A stretch of 64,000 nucleotides of DNA from the NCBI GenBank assembly GCA_025558095.1, contig JAIVFI010000034.1, positions 434,001 to 498,000 of the forward strand, in the 5' to 3' direction. The stretch is from Hyaloraphidium curvatum (Eukaryota; Monoblepharomycota; Hyaloraphidiomycetes; Hyaloraphidiales; Hyaloraphidiaceae). Under the pieces are notes generated by a model, which had not been told where the DNA came from, made no database searches, and saw only the letters and a list, made by a program, of their open reading frames with translations. This document shows, piece after piece, positions 47,477-58,327 of the stretch. The position numbers and the translations under genes were made by a program. How positions within the stretch are numbered: position 1 is the first letter of the stretch; each line of letters opens with the position of its first letter.

Positions 47477-47768
47477 ATGGATTGTATTTGACTTGGAGCT
47501 GTATGTACGCATTGGGACCAAACGCACGGAACCAGTCTGGTCTGGTCTAGTTTATCCGCCGGCGTCGTACTACATGAGTAACTCGATGCCACTAGGTTTT
47601 CAGAGGCAAACTGATCTACTCGCCCTACTACAACAACCTAATCGGACCGACGGTTGCCCCGTTGAATAGTGGTGTTTTCAAAACAACCGGGACTCTTTGC
47701 AAAAGAAGTTCTATATATCACTACCTATGTAAAGCGAATACCCTTCACGTCTCTATCTCCACCATAAG

Positions 47769-48323
47769 CTAAACAACAACTACCAAATTGCCGAGCTGGA
47801 AGCGCACGTCGATCGTCAGCGTCGTCAGCCCGGTGGTCATGGGGAAGGCGGTTCCGGAATTCTGGCCGATGAAGTCGATGATCAAAGGCTTGATCCTCAG
47901 GTACCGAAAGTGCATCAGAATGGGTATTGCGTCGATGTTTTGAACCGTCCTGGTCGAGCTATGAAGTCAGTAGTAGAGGTCTCGATCGATGATTGCTTAC
48001 GCACTGCCATAGGGCGGGTCCGTTGAAGACGTTCTGGCAGAAGACCTTGATGACCGCCTGTGCAGGCGGAAACCCGGGCGTGCCTTGATGTCCAGGTATG
48101 AGCAGTATGGCAAGGATGTGGGGCGCCAGTCCGTTCATGATGGCATTGCCAAGCGCCCGGAACTCCCTGTTGACCATGTTGGATGTATCACCGTTGGCGA
48201 TCTGGAAGTAGCGTATCCCGATTGCATTCCATGGTTCATCCCCATGTTGATCACATTCATTTTCTTAACTGCCGGACCAACGGGCTGCGCCATCAGGATG
48301 TTTCCGTGGAGCACCCTATTCAT
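47769..48323 (-). CDS. unrecognised three-exon gene next to the Fanzor locus
   Basis: Exons 48255-48323, 48005-48201 and 47769-47958 join to 151 aa (456 nt, whole codons). It starts MNRVLHGNILMAQPVGPAVK, continues with SNMVNREFRALGNAIMNGLA and VIKVFCQNVFNG, and ends FPMTTGLTTLTIDVRFQLGN before the stop. The donors GTGATC and GTGCGT and acceptors CAG and TAG are in the local style (introns 53 and 46 nt). I recognise no domain. The alternating hydrophobic C-terminal strands suggest a beta-rich protein. It lies in an AT-richer stretch, and could be a cargo gene or a remnant. Further 5' exons are possible. Confidence 0.45.
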
Positions 48324-48983
48324 TGCGTGCAACGAACCAGGGAGGCATTGGCAGCCACCAAAAAGGGTTGTATGCTGGATTGGAGACCGCCAGAGAAGGG
48401 ATGAGGGCCCACTGCAAGGGGCCGAAGACGCCAAAGTATTGAAGAAAGTTGTGCACAGTCCCGTGAACGGTGGGATCGTAGACCAGGGCGCCCCAACGCA
48501 CCCGAATGAAGTGGTCTATGGAAAGAAAATCCCGAGGACCGGCCAATGCCAGGGGAAAAGCCATGTGCCGGCCTCAAGAAACCGGGGGTGCAGAGGATTG
48601 ACGGGATTCGCGCGGGGATCCGTGCTCGAGCCGGGTGAGCCGCGAACCCCAGTCGCGACAACCTCATTCACACAATTCCTGCAGTTCGTTGGTGAGCTCG
48701 ACTCCGGATTGCCTCCGACGTAGTTGCTGACCTTCTTTCTTTCAGACGTCGGTAGTTTCGCGCCCCGCTTCGCTCTCCGCCGGCATGGCATTCGGGTGCG
48801 GAGTCCGAATCCGCCTCGCCGGTCGCATGGTCATCCACTGCACCAGCCGGTTCTAGGTGGGCCGCAAGTACACGGCCATTGCCTCCGACCTCGACCCCTG
48901 CCCAAGTCACCGCATCGAGGTCCGTTCCCTCGACCGTCGACGTGTATCAATCGAGCTCTAACATTGTTTGCAACAGCAGTGAC
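48324..48983. other. upstream region between the unknown gene and Fanzor
   Basis: About 660 bases. Short hydrophobic frames on the minus strand (for example 48316-48564) do not connect to the neighbouring exons by usable splice sites. It may hold divergent promoters or decayed sequence. No terminal inverted repeat was recognised. Confidence 0.4.
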
Positions 48984-51900
48984 ATGGGGTCGAAACGAGG
49001 GCGAACATCGGACAAGGGGTCGGACAGCGACGATCCCGGCGAAGGGTCTTCGGCACACCCACCTGCTCCCCGGAAGCGCGCCAACCAAGCCGGCGAGTCC
49101 GAGGTCGTCGATGCTGCAGCTCAGCTTCCCGTGGCCGTGGCCGTGCCGCCCAACTCCGAGTCCGACGACACGGAGCTCGCATCGTCGCTGGTGGCCGCCG
49201 TGTCGCAGAATGACACCGAGTCGGACGACTCCCGGCCCAAGGAGGCGATTCCCCAGAAGCGGCCCCGCAAGGACGGCGACAAGGGCAAGGAGCAGGCCGA
49301 ACCCGTCCCGTCGTCTCCGAAAGGCCCCGAGCCCAAGAAGGCGAAGAAGAAGGGCTACGATGCCGCCGCCGCCGCTGCCCAGGCGGCCCTGGCGCCCGAA
49401 CATTCTGCCCACCTCGAGCAAGCCAACGTGCCCACCGGTTGCCCCGCCCTGCTTTGCGGAAACACTGATCATTGGGATGCCGGTCACGGCGACGGGAGCG
49501 GCTGCCAGTTGTTTCCCTGCGGGAGCCTCTACCACAACACCAAGGAACATCTGAAGCGGCCCGATCCCCGCATGCCTTTCATGTGCCCGCACTGCGACCC
49601 GCTCAACACGCTCGACCACGACGAAGGTTTTCACTCGGTCTGCGGCACGTGTGGCGAGCGTGACCATGGCGACATCGCCCACGCGCACCCTTGCGACGCC
49701 CTCGTGTGTACCGGGAGGATCTGGGCGTCGCGTTCAAAGGAGGAACTGTGGGAGATGGTCGCAAATGGCTTCCTGTCCGAGAACGTGCTGTACTCGTGGT
49801 TCCCCCTGATCTCGTACGAGGACCACGTGCTCGAGCACAAGCATACCTTCGTTTCCGTGGAGGAGCCCAACGGTTGCCGGCCTTTCCTCGTTCACTGCGG
49901 CTCGCTGGGCCACACTCGCGCGGCGCACGACGGGGTAGAGCCTCTGTACTGTTCGCAGTGCGGATCGTTTGAGCACCGGGCCAAGGAGCACGTGCACTAC
50001 ATGTCTGCGTGCCACACGAGCGCCAACGGCTGCGGACAAAGGGGTCACTCGAAGGTTACCGCCGGGGCCTGCGTGCTCAACATCAACGATCTGAAGAAGC
50101 TCACGCCCAAGGAGGCGCTGGACGAGCTCATGGGCCCGCAGTCTGCCCAGAGGACCGTTGTCATGGCGTTCCAAAAGTTCCTGAGGTACGGGGACCGGAC
50201 GGCGCGGGAACCCGCGAGCCCAGAGGAGGAACTAGCTGCCACGCTCTACGAGGTCATCGAGGATGCCATCGGGCGGTTCACGAAGCTCTCGTTCGAGATG
50301 TCTCTGTTCATGGACCTCTTCTTCAAGTACGTGCGCGACTTGCGGCTACTGGGAGGGAACCTTCGGTACCCTCACCTGGACATGAGCCTCGGCCTGAACG
50401 CCTTCTTCGCCGTGGCGGCGCCACTCGACGGCGACGAAGACCACGCCGATACTCTGGTGCCGCTTCTGAACACGTTCCGCGACACGGAATGGCTGGGCTG
50501 CGTCAAACGAGCTGCTCGTCACGGCTACAAGCGGACGTCACGCGTTGGCCTCGACCAGATCATGCGGACCGCGTCACAAGGCTACGTGACGGCTGCCATG
50601 AACTCGGCGAAGGAAAACCTGCACGATCGGGTGCGCGCGTGGACGATCTGCAGGCTGCGCATCCCGCTGCAACCACGGCCATCGCGACCCACTTTGTCAA
50701 CAGCCTGAAGTTCTGGGATCCGAGGGAGCACCCCGCCAACACGAACCGGCCCTTCACGCTGCCAAACAACGAGCTCTACGACAAGGTCATGACCGACCCG
50801 CTGCTCCTGGAGATCTGCCGCGACGTCTACACCGAGCTGCGCGACGACCTGCTCAAGGGTCTCTACCTCAACCCGTACTGGGTCGCGTACCACTGGCAGA
50901 GGTTCTTCGACGTCCTGTTCCGCATCCAGCGGGAGCACGAGGCGCTGCGCAAGAAGCTGGTGCAGTGGACGGAGAACTTGAGCAAGAGCGAGAGGAAGTT
51001 CGCTCTCCGCAACTTTCCCTACAACCACAAGCTCGTGAAGCCCTTCAACGTCCTCCCGCGCTTCTCGACCGAAGCCAAGCACATCCTCATCGACCGCATC
51101 GCTCTTCACCAGCTCATCCAGGTGGCGCAGCGGCGGCTCGGCCAGGAGCCCACCTCGCTGGCCGACTACCTCGCCGCGGAAGCCGAGGATCCGGAGCACT
51201 GGTGGCGCATGTTCTTCCGGCCGGAGAAGGTCAACACCGGCGGCGCCGAGAATCCATCGAGGCACTTCGACTACTCCTTCTCCACCGATGCCGTGAAGGC
51301 CTCGATCACGGTTCGCGTGCGGAAGCCGGCAGAGGAGCAGCCCGGCACGTCGTTCTCCGACATCAAGATCCCCGGCATGTCCGTTGCCGGGCTCGACCCC
51401 GGCAGCACAGCCATCCTCACGATTTCGACGGGGCTCTCGACGCCGGGGGACGACAAGCACCACGGCCACAGCAAAGCCGTCAGCGTCTCCGCGGGCGAGT
51501 ACTACCACCTCGCCCGGTACAAGAACAACACGTGGAAAGCAAACCAGCGCAAGAAGCGGCACCCGTCCATCCTTGAGATCGAGCGCGACACGCCCGTGGC
51601 CAAGGCCTCCACGGTCGCTCACACCAAGCTGTACATCCACCACTGTCTCAAGCACCTCTCCACGATCGTCGGCTTCTACGGGACAAAGGTCCACCGGCGG
51701 TCTCGGTTCGACCGGTACATCGGCAAGCACACCGCGCAGGAAGCCGTTGCCGAGAAGGTCATCAAGGGCTGCGGCGTCGAAGCGGAGCGCCTTATACTTG
51801 CGTTCGGCAAGGCCAGGTTCCGTCACAACATGCGCGGCGGCGTCACGACTCCAGGGTCGGCACTGGCGTGGCTGAAGCGCATCCTGCGCCGCCGCGGCGT

Positions 51901-52239
51901 CACGGTCACCGAGGACGTGGAGGAAGACATGACGTCGCAGATCTGCGCGGCGTGCTGGGAAAAGGTCGGCAAACAACACCCGAAGAACGGGCACTACCAG
52001 ATCAAGGATTGCAGAAATCCGGATTGTTTGATCAAGTGCTGGAATCGGTTCGTTGCCTTAGGTTCTCGTCACGCAGCTCCTGACACTTCGGCCGCAGGGA
52101 CGTCATGGCTGCCACCAACATCCGCACCATTGCCTTGTCGGAGATCCTCCACGGAGGCAGGCCTCCCGTGTTCTTCTCGACGCGGAGGGCCAACTTCGAG
52201 GGACGCGATCCGGCGAGCGCGGGTGTCATCGTCAACTAG
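48984..52239 (+). CDS. Fanzor nuclease (eukaryotic TnpB/IS200-605 relative) with N-terminal zinc-knuckle array
   Basis: Exons 48984-50638, 50704-52047 and 52098-52239 encode 1,046 aa. Fanzors are RNA-guided DNA endonucleases related to TnpB and Cas12. RuvC-I is VAGLDPGSTAILTIS (D783). The alternative Fanzor-type glutamate is in VEEDMTSQICAACWEK (E958/E959). The zinc ribbon runs CAAC (966-969) to DCRNPDCLIKC. RuvC-III NRDVMAATNIRTIAL (D1001) appears only when the 50-nt intron 52048-52097 is removed. Residues 1-150 are disordered with basic NLS-like patches (KRPRKDGDKGK, KKAKKK). Residues 153-363 hold five exact C-x(2,6)-CGx3Hx4H repeats. The first intron's exact borders (50639-50703) are one of three frame-compatible choices. 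All catalytic residues look intact. Confidence 0.9.
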
Positions 52240-52685
52240 GGTCTTTCGGCCCTCCAACGACTCCTGCGTGTGTGACGATCCCGCTCAACGGTCAACTCTT
52301 GCGATCTTGAGTTCGCTCTCGAAAGCAAGGGTCGTGGCCGATCCGATCCCGACTGAGCTATGCAATGATGTTTTGATCGGGCGGGGCATCTATCCGCGGG
52401 CTCGGTCCGGGCGATCAGTGATACGGAGAAGACCCCGGCGGGTGGGAGCAGGAACCAAAACAATGGAGGTAGGGTTCATTGCTCCGGAGTCGGCGTAACC
52501 AATCGCCGTAGTACGAGCAGGATGCCGGGAGGTATTGTGGTTGGCTTAGTTTTTGGTTTCTTAGAGGCTCCCGTTCATTCTGTAAACGGTACTAGAAACT
52601 TTTTCGATCACGCTACTTAAGCGCCGTGACACCGACACCGACCGTAAACAACTTAACAAAGAACCTTCATCTCTTTCTCGCAGCC
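52240..52685. other. 3' flank of Fanzor, candidate guide-RNA region
   Basis: About 450 bases between the Fanzor stop and Pwp1. In TnpB and Fanzor elements the guide (omega/fRNA) is usually transcribed from the 3' end and flank of the nuclease gene. Here a CCGATC (about 52336-52341) can pair with GATCGG (about 52376-52381). That is weak evidence alone. The last 150 bases are AT-richer and must also contain the Pwp1 promoter. No terminal inverted repeat is recognised. Confidence 0.3.
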
Positions 52686-54271
52686 ATGATCAGCGCGCTG
52701 GCGTTCCTGCCGCGCGGGGCGGCTGCCGAGAAGCCGTCCGTGTATCGGCCGAGCGCCGAAGACCTCGAGAAGCTGCGCGAGCTCGCCGGCGAGGAGGTCG
52801 AGGCCGCCCGCAGCGACCTCGAGCGGGCGATGGGCGAGCCCGGCGACGGCATGGAGGACGACTCGGACGCCGAGTCCGGCAGCGACAGCGGGGACAACAA
52901 AAAAAAGATCTCCCGCAAGGCAGTGCCGCCGGGCAAGGCGAACCCGGAGGACCTCAGCGAGTACCACCTGGAAGATTACGACGACGGCGAGGGCCCCGCG
53001 GACCCCGCCTCCCGGCTTTTCTCCAACGTTTCTGCCCTTGCGGTTCCTGGGCCGGACCCGTACCTGGACACTGAGGCTGCGGACAGCGACGACGACGAGC
53101 TGGTGGTCCTGGCTTCTGACGGCGTAATCATCGCCGCCCGCACCGAGGACGAAGTGAGCACCGTCGAAGTGCTGGTTTACGAGAGGGAAGAGGGCAATGC
53201 TTATGTGAGGAACGACTGGATGGTGACGGGAATGCCGCTGTGCCTCGAATGGATGGACTTTGGTCCCGGTGCCGAAAAGGGTGGGTGTTACTTGGTAGCG
53301 CCGTGGAATCTCCACCAACATTACCTTCTTATTCATTCATAGGTTCCTACATTGCCGTCGGGTCTTTCGAGTCGACCATTGACGTGTGGTCTCTGGACGT
53401 GGTCGACGCCATGCTCCCCACCTTCGTGATCGGCACCGCGCTCCCGAAGAAGACCGGCAAGAAGAAGTCCAAGCTCGTCCAAAAATCCGACGTCCAGCAC
53501 ACGGGCGCCGTCGTTTCTCTAGCGTGGAACCGGAACGCTCGGCATCTGCTCGCTTCCGGGTCCGCCGACACGACCGTGAAGCTCTGGGACCTCAATTCGC
53601 CGTCTGCCGCGGTGGCGAGCTACGCGCACCACACTGCGCCCGTTCAGGCGCTGCAGTGGCATCCTACGGACGCACCGCTGCTCGTCTCTGCCTCGCACGA
53701 CAAGACCGCGCGCGTGATCGACTCCCGTGCCCCCGCTTCCGGCCTTTCCTTCGACCTCCCCGCCGATGCCGAGGCTGCGCGCTGGCTTCCTTCAGGCGAC
53801 CGCTTCTTAGTTGCCTGCGAGGACGGTGCGGTGTTGTGCTTCGACCCGCGTTCGTCGCAGCGCGTGTGGACTCTGCAGGCCCACGAGGGTGCCTGCTCCG
53901 GCCTCGACGCCTCGCCCACATTCCCTGGGCTTGTCGTGACGGGCGGCGCAGACCGGACTTGCAAGGTCTGGGACATGCGGGAGAAGCCCCGCATGCTGGC
54001 CAGCAGGGAGTTCCAGGCCGGCCGCATCTTCTCGGCACAGCTGGCGCCGGATGCCGCCTGCGTCGCGGTCGGTGGGACTGGCGGCAAGGTGGTCCTGTGG
54101 GATCTTGGCGAAGTCGACTCCGTTCGGCGCGCCTGGGAAGGGGTCGAGGGAGAAGGCGAGAACAGGCGGGAGGTTGTGGTTGTGGAGGAAGGCGGCAGCG
54201 GGGACGAGGCGGACAGCGACGACGAGGAAGGAGAGAACGCGGGTAGTGATGGGGAGATGGAGGAAGATTGA
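52686..54271 (+). CDS. PWP1: Pwp1 (periodic tryptophan protein 1), ribosome-biogenesis WD40
   Basis: Exons 52686-53280 and 53343-54271 (62-nt intron) encode 507 aa. Pwp1 is a nucleolar WD40 protein needed for 60S assembly. The start MISALAFLPRGAA is the conserved Pwp1 N-terminus (LxWxPRGxA type). After an acidic linker come LSEYHLEDYDD, IAVGSFESTIDVWSLDVVD, ASGSADTTVKLWDL, VSASHDKTARVIDSR, TGGADRTCKVWDM and GGKVVLWDL. The C-terminal 50 residues are very acidic, as usual. Splicing gives GSYIAVGSFES, a conserved blade start. Confidence 0.95.
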
Positions 54272-54334
54272 TGGATTCGGTCCGCGCTAGTGAGCGTGCC
54301 CTGTTGTCTACGGAATGACTTCAATTGATTCGGT

Positions 54335-56109
54335 CTAGACATCGCCCATTCGCCCATCCTGAGAACAAGGAGCCGAACTGTGCTCCGTGCCCGACGTTGC
54401 GGGTCTGGACGATGCTCTCCGTAGCGCAGTTGCCATTGGCCCTTCGTCCGCTGACGGCTTCCCAGCAAGATCGCGGCCGCGAAGAGTCTCGAGCTCCTTC
54501 CGAACTTCCTCCAGCTGCGCCTTGTACATGCCGATCTCGCTCTCGAGAGACTGATTGCGACAACGGAAGTGTAAGAAGCCGCTTGTTTCGGTCGAGAAGC
54601 AATACTGACCCGAATCCGCCCCGCATCCCCTGTCTTCTTTCCCTGCGTGCCGCCATCTCCGCACACCTTGACTGCTCTCTCGCAACGCTCGGCCCACTCT
54701 CCTGCCTCCCTCTTCGCGGCATCCAGCTCCGCCTCGAGACGGGCATGCTCGTCTGCGCGCGCGATCAGGCGCCGCTGCAGAGCAGAGCACTTGGCCGAAA
54801 GCTCGGCCAGCGGCGGATCCGTTGCAGGAAGCGTGCGCAGGCGGTGCACGTTCATTGGGTTGGCAAGCTCCTCTGATCGGGCGGGAAATGGGCAACGTAA
54901 AAGGGTGCCTTTGCCGCGGCTCGCAGAAAGCGCTCACCCTCCAGCGCTCTGACGCGGATGCGTTCCTTGGCCAAAGCCTCTTCAGTTGCTAACAACTCCC
55001 GACGCAAGCCGCCAGCACGTTTGTCTGCCTCATCCGCGCCTTTCTTCTCGGACCGTAACCGCCGCAACGCCAAAGCCGCCCGAGCAAGGGCCTCGGCCCG
55101 TTCCGCCAGCTCGCTCCTTAGCGCATCCGCTTCGGCACGCAGCGCTTCAGCATCTGCTCGCCGCACTTCCTCGTCCTCGCGCGATCGGTCGAGTTGATTT
55201 GACAAGGCGTCGCGTTCGGAGGCAGCGTCCCCTGCCTGACGCCTCAGCACCGCCTCCCGGGCTTCTCCCTCCACTACTCTCTTCCTCAGCTCGTCAATAT
55301 CATTCCCGAGCTCTCTCCGCTCTTCCCCCGCCCGAGCGAGCTCGGCGTGTAGCCGCTCGCCTTCGCGCCGCAACGAAGCCACCTCCCTCTCCAGCTGGGC
55401 GCGCTCCGCACGGCCTTCGCGGAAGGCGGCGCCGGCTTCCGCCCGAGCGAGGTCGAGCGCGTGTTGTGCGGTGCGGAGTGTTGCCGTGCGCGCCTTCAGG
55501 TCCAAGTGCGAGGAGAGGAGCTCGGCGTGGAGGCGGTCCCGATCGGACCGCATGTCCGCGTAGGCCGCCTAGTGCCGTCCAACGCAGTCAATACACACCT
55601 CAATGCCGTTTGGTGCAAAATACCGCACCTCAAGGTCTGTGAGCCTGCGTGCCCGCTCGAGGTCGACCCTTTCCCGTTCGACTTCGGCGGCCTGCGCCTC
55701 CGCCAACCTCCGCGCCGTGCTCTCCAAGTCCGATTCCGCTTCCTGCAGCCTCGCCATCAATCCTTGCCTGTCCCTTTCGAGGGCATGCACCGCCTCGCCC
55801 GAAGGTCAGCACCCGTGAGGGCGTCGGCACGGCAAGGCGCTCCACCTTGCCCAACCTCCCCGCATCCTCCCTCACCCTCTTCAGCTCCTCCTCCGCCCTC
55901 CCTTCCCGCTCGGGTCGCAGCTCCCAGCCGCCATGCCACCGGCCGAAGGACCGCACGCGCGCCTCGCGGGCCTTGCCGAGTCCTGCGAGGGCGGCCCAGG
56001 CGCGGCGGAGCTCCCGGTCCAGGGCCACTTCCGCGGAGCTCGATGGTGCATTTTGGGGCAGGAGTGGGAGGGAATGGGGAGCGGAGGGGCCGGAGGGGTC
56101 GGGCGCCAT
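54335..56109 (-). CDS. coiled-coil protein, function unknown
   Basis: Five exons (55846-56109, 55629-55793, 54938-55568, 54610-54872, 54335-54550) encode 512 aa. After about 70 residues the protein is almost entirely heptad coiled coil (LMARLQEAESDLESTARRL, ALEEELANPMNVHRLRTL, MYKAQLEEVRKELETLRG), rich in Arg, Glu, Ala and Leu. It ends in a short Ser-rich tail. The first intron has two or three possible donors; the 52-nt version (55794-55845) is used here. The family is not recognised; a centrosomal, golgin or spindle role would be guesswork. Confidence 0.7.
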
Positions 56110-56383
56110 GCCGCGGAGTCCGTCGGGGGGGCGGTCTTCAGACCCTGGCAAAACCCCGGAACAGACGCTGGGGGGCCATCACGGTCCGAGATTCAGTGTG
56201 CCGGTCAAAAGAGGAGGCTCCAGGCTCCCCGTGGGCCGGCGTGGTTCGGGCGCAGAGCGGAGCTTCGGTGGTCTTCGGGCGGAAGCCACCGCGGCATCCT
56301 TGGCTCTCAATCGCCACGCGTGCGCCAACTTGACCGTCCACACACACACGAAGGACCGGCGCCGCGCCCACATCGGCGCCAAG

Positions 56384-56730
56384 ATGGTTGGCCTTTTCGA
56401 CCGCCATCTGCTGGCCGGGAGCTGAGCCGCGACGGATGACAGCCTAAGGCCGGGAAGACGAAGCCGTCAACGAAGACCGAGAAGGGCAAGAAAGGCGGGG
56501 AGGACAAAGAGCGCAAACCCCCGACCAAGTATAACGAGTTCATGAAGGTGCTCTATTGCGTCTCGACGTGGCGAGTTTTCTGACGCCGTCGTTCCTCGGT
56601 TCCGCGTCCCGACAAGACGGAGCTGCCCAAGGTCAAGAAGGAACACCCCGAGCTCGACCACAAGCAGGCTTTCGCCCAAGCTGCAAAGAACTGGGGCACC
56701 AGCAAGGAGAATCCAAAGAACCAGAAGTGA
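56384..56730 (+). CDS. small YABBY/HMG-like protein
   Basis: Three exons (56384-56386, 56449-56547, 56617-56730) encode 71 aa. After a Lys-rich start, PPTKYNEFMKTELPKVKKEH and DHKQAFAQAAKNWGTSKENP form the short HMG-box-like (YABBY-type) helix-turn-helix found in small fungal DNA-binding proteins. Exon 1 is just the ATG: the downstream frame has no ATG of its own, and ATG then a GT-AAG intron of 62 nt fits perfectly. The first exon is therefore inferred. Role: probable chromatin or DNA binding. Confidence 0.65.
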
Positions 56731-56940
56731 TCTGGACGCGGCGCCCGAGACGATGGGCGTATTTGCCATGGGACGGCGCCGAAGGGGGATTGCGGAGCGG
56801 ACCGGACCGCTCAAGATGCCAGATCACCGCTGCCGATGTCTCACCGACGGACCCCGGCCGCCTCCGATGGGAAAAAGAGACCTGTAATCCGCACTCGCTC
56901 AAAACCGCCGCGCCTCCTCCCTGCTTTCCGCCGCACCGAT

Positions 56941-58327
56941 CTAGAAGTCGGGCGCCGCGGCGGTCGGCTTGAGCTTCTCGGCAGCCTCCTTGGCGTTCTT
57001 CGCGGCGCGGGCGTCCAGCTCGGCGAGCTCGGCGTACAGGCGCTGGCGAGGGAACGGATCAGCTTTTGCCCAACCCCACGCTGCCGCCTCGAACGGATGC
57101 CCACCTCGCTGCCGGCCGGGCGGGGCACGCTGCCCTTGAGGATGTCCTCCGCCCGGACGCCTTTGCCGTACTTGGCCTCGTTGGCCCACTGGCGCTCGAT
57201 GATCACGGAGCCCTCGAGCGAGATGCCGGCGAACAGACCCTTGGTCTCTGCAAGTCGGGGCCGTGGTCAGCCGCCGATCGCCGCAGATTCGGCCCGCCCG
57301 GACCCACTCGAGTAGGTGTACAGCGGGGCCAGGTCGGCGAGGGCAATGTCGAGTTCGCCCGTGCGGCCGATGGGCCCGATCGCGAAGGCGATCTCCACGC
57401 CGAACGTGAGGTTCGCGCGAGACTGGAACGACCTGACGGCGTCGTCGGTGGCGAGCACCATGACGATGTCCGACACCTGCGCGCCCATCTGGGCACCCCA
57501 GCCGGCGCCGACGATGCCGATGGCCGAGGGGGCGGACCAGGTGCCGTCGGGGAGCTTGGCGACGACGATGCCGGAGCCGGCGCGGCCGGACCAGCCCCAC
57601 GCGACCTTGATGACGTGCATGATGGCGAGGCCCTTGGCGCGGTCGAGGATGGACTTGGGGATGAAGAAGTCGATGCCTGCGTGCCGGATCGGGGAACGTC
57701 AGGGAAGCTCCGCAATCCGCGGTGGTCCTCGGGGCAACGCACCCTTGCCGGGGTTGATCACTGGGCGGGATTGGAAGGTCAGCTTTCCGGAGCCGACGGC
57801 GCGACAACAATCGGCCCACCGTTGTTCAGGGTCTCGGCGGCCTTCTCGCACTCCTTGTCCATGTTCTCGGGCAGGGGGTTCATGTGCATCACGTTCTCCT
57901 TGACCTCCTTCATGAACTGGAACGGGACGGCAACGTTGGCGACGGGCCCGCCCTTCCCTCAGACCGAAACCCACGTCAGACTCCTCCTCGACCATCTGGC
58001 CTGCAACACAGCAAAGTCAGCAGCCGGAATGCGCTTCCGACGGGTGGCCGCCTTACCGTTGGGGCCCTGGACCATCTGCGTGGGCGGCGGCAGCTGCTGG
58101 GCACCGACGGGCGCCGCGTAGGTAGCGCTGCCGACGGGGGCCGCGGCCTGCTCGGTGGGGTAGGAGATCTCATCGGCGTAGGCTGGATTCCGTGGCGGTC
58201 GGGCGTTTTCGACGGATGCGGGCGGGGAGGTCAGGCCTGGGGCTGCGGCTGCGGCGGCCCACGCACCAGGCGGGCCGGGGAGGGGCGCGGCCTCGGCGGG
58301 CGCGGCGCGTTCTTGCTGGGCGGCCAT
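56941..58327 (-). CDS. YSC84: Ysc84/SH3YL1-type SYLF-domain protein
   Basis: Seven exons (58057-58327, 57975-58000, 57820-57916, 57743-57760, 57308-57676, 57105-57247, 56941-57042) encode 341 aa. SYLF domains bind phosphoinositides and, in Ysc84, actin at endocytic sites. The order is ECEKAAETLNN, VINPGKGIDFFIPKSILDRA, GLAIMHVIKVAWGWSGRAGS, GTWSAPSAIGIVGAGWG, and TKGLFAGISLEGSVI. All follow the family. The N-terminal 90 residues are Pro/Ala-rich. No SH3 domain follows, unlike yeast Ysc84; the C-terminus is instead a short charged helix. Exon 4 is only 18 nt, and exon 2 is 26 nt. Confidence 0.88.

Noticed and set aside
48316-48564. hydrophobic minus-strand frame (FLQYFGVFGPLQW) upstream of the unknown gene
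   Set aside because: It cannot be joined in frame to the downstream exons with usable splice sites. Too little to call a gene; possibly decayed.
47477-52700. terminal inverted repeats or target-site duplications around Fanzor
   Set aside because: Short similarities such as GTTTTCAGAGGC and GTTTCTTAGAGGC exist but are imperfect and same-strand. No convincing ends found by eye.
55794-55845. 19-nt or 37-nt intron in the second coiled-coil gene
   Set aside because: A 52-nt intron ending at the same acceptor also restores the frame and matches local sizes, so the shorter versions are unnecessary.
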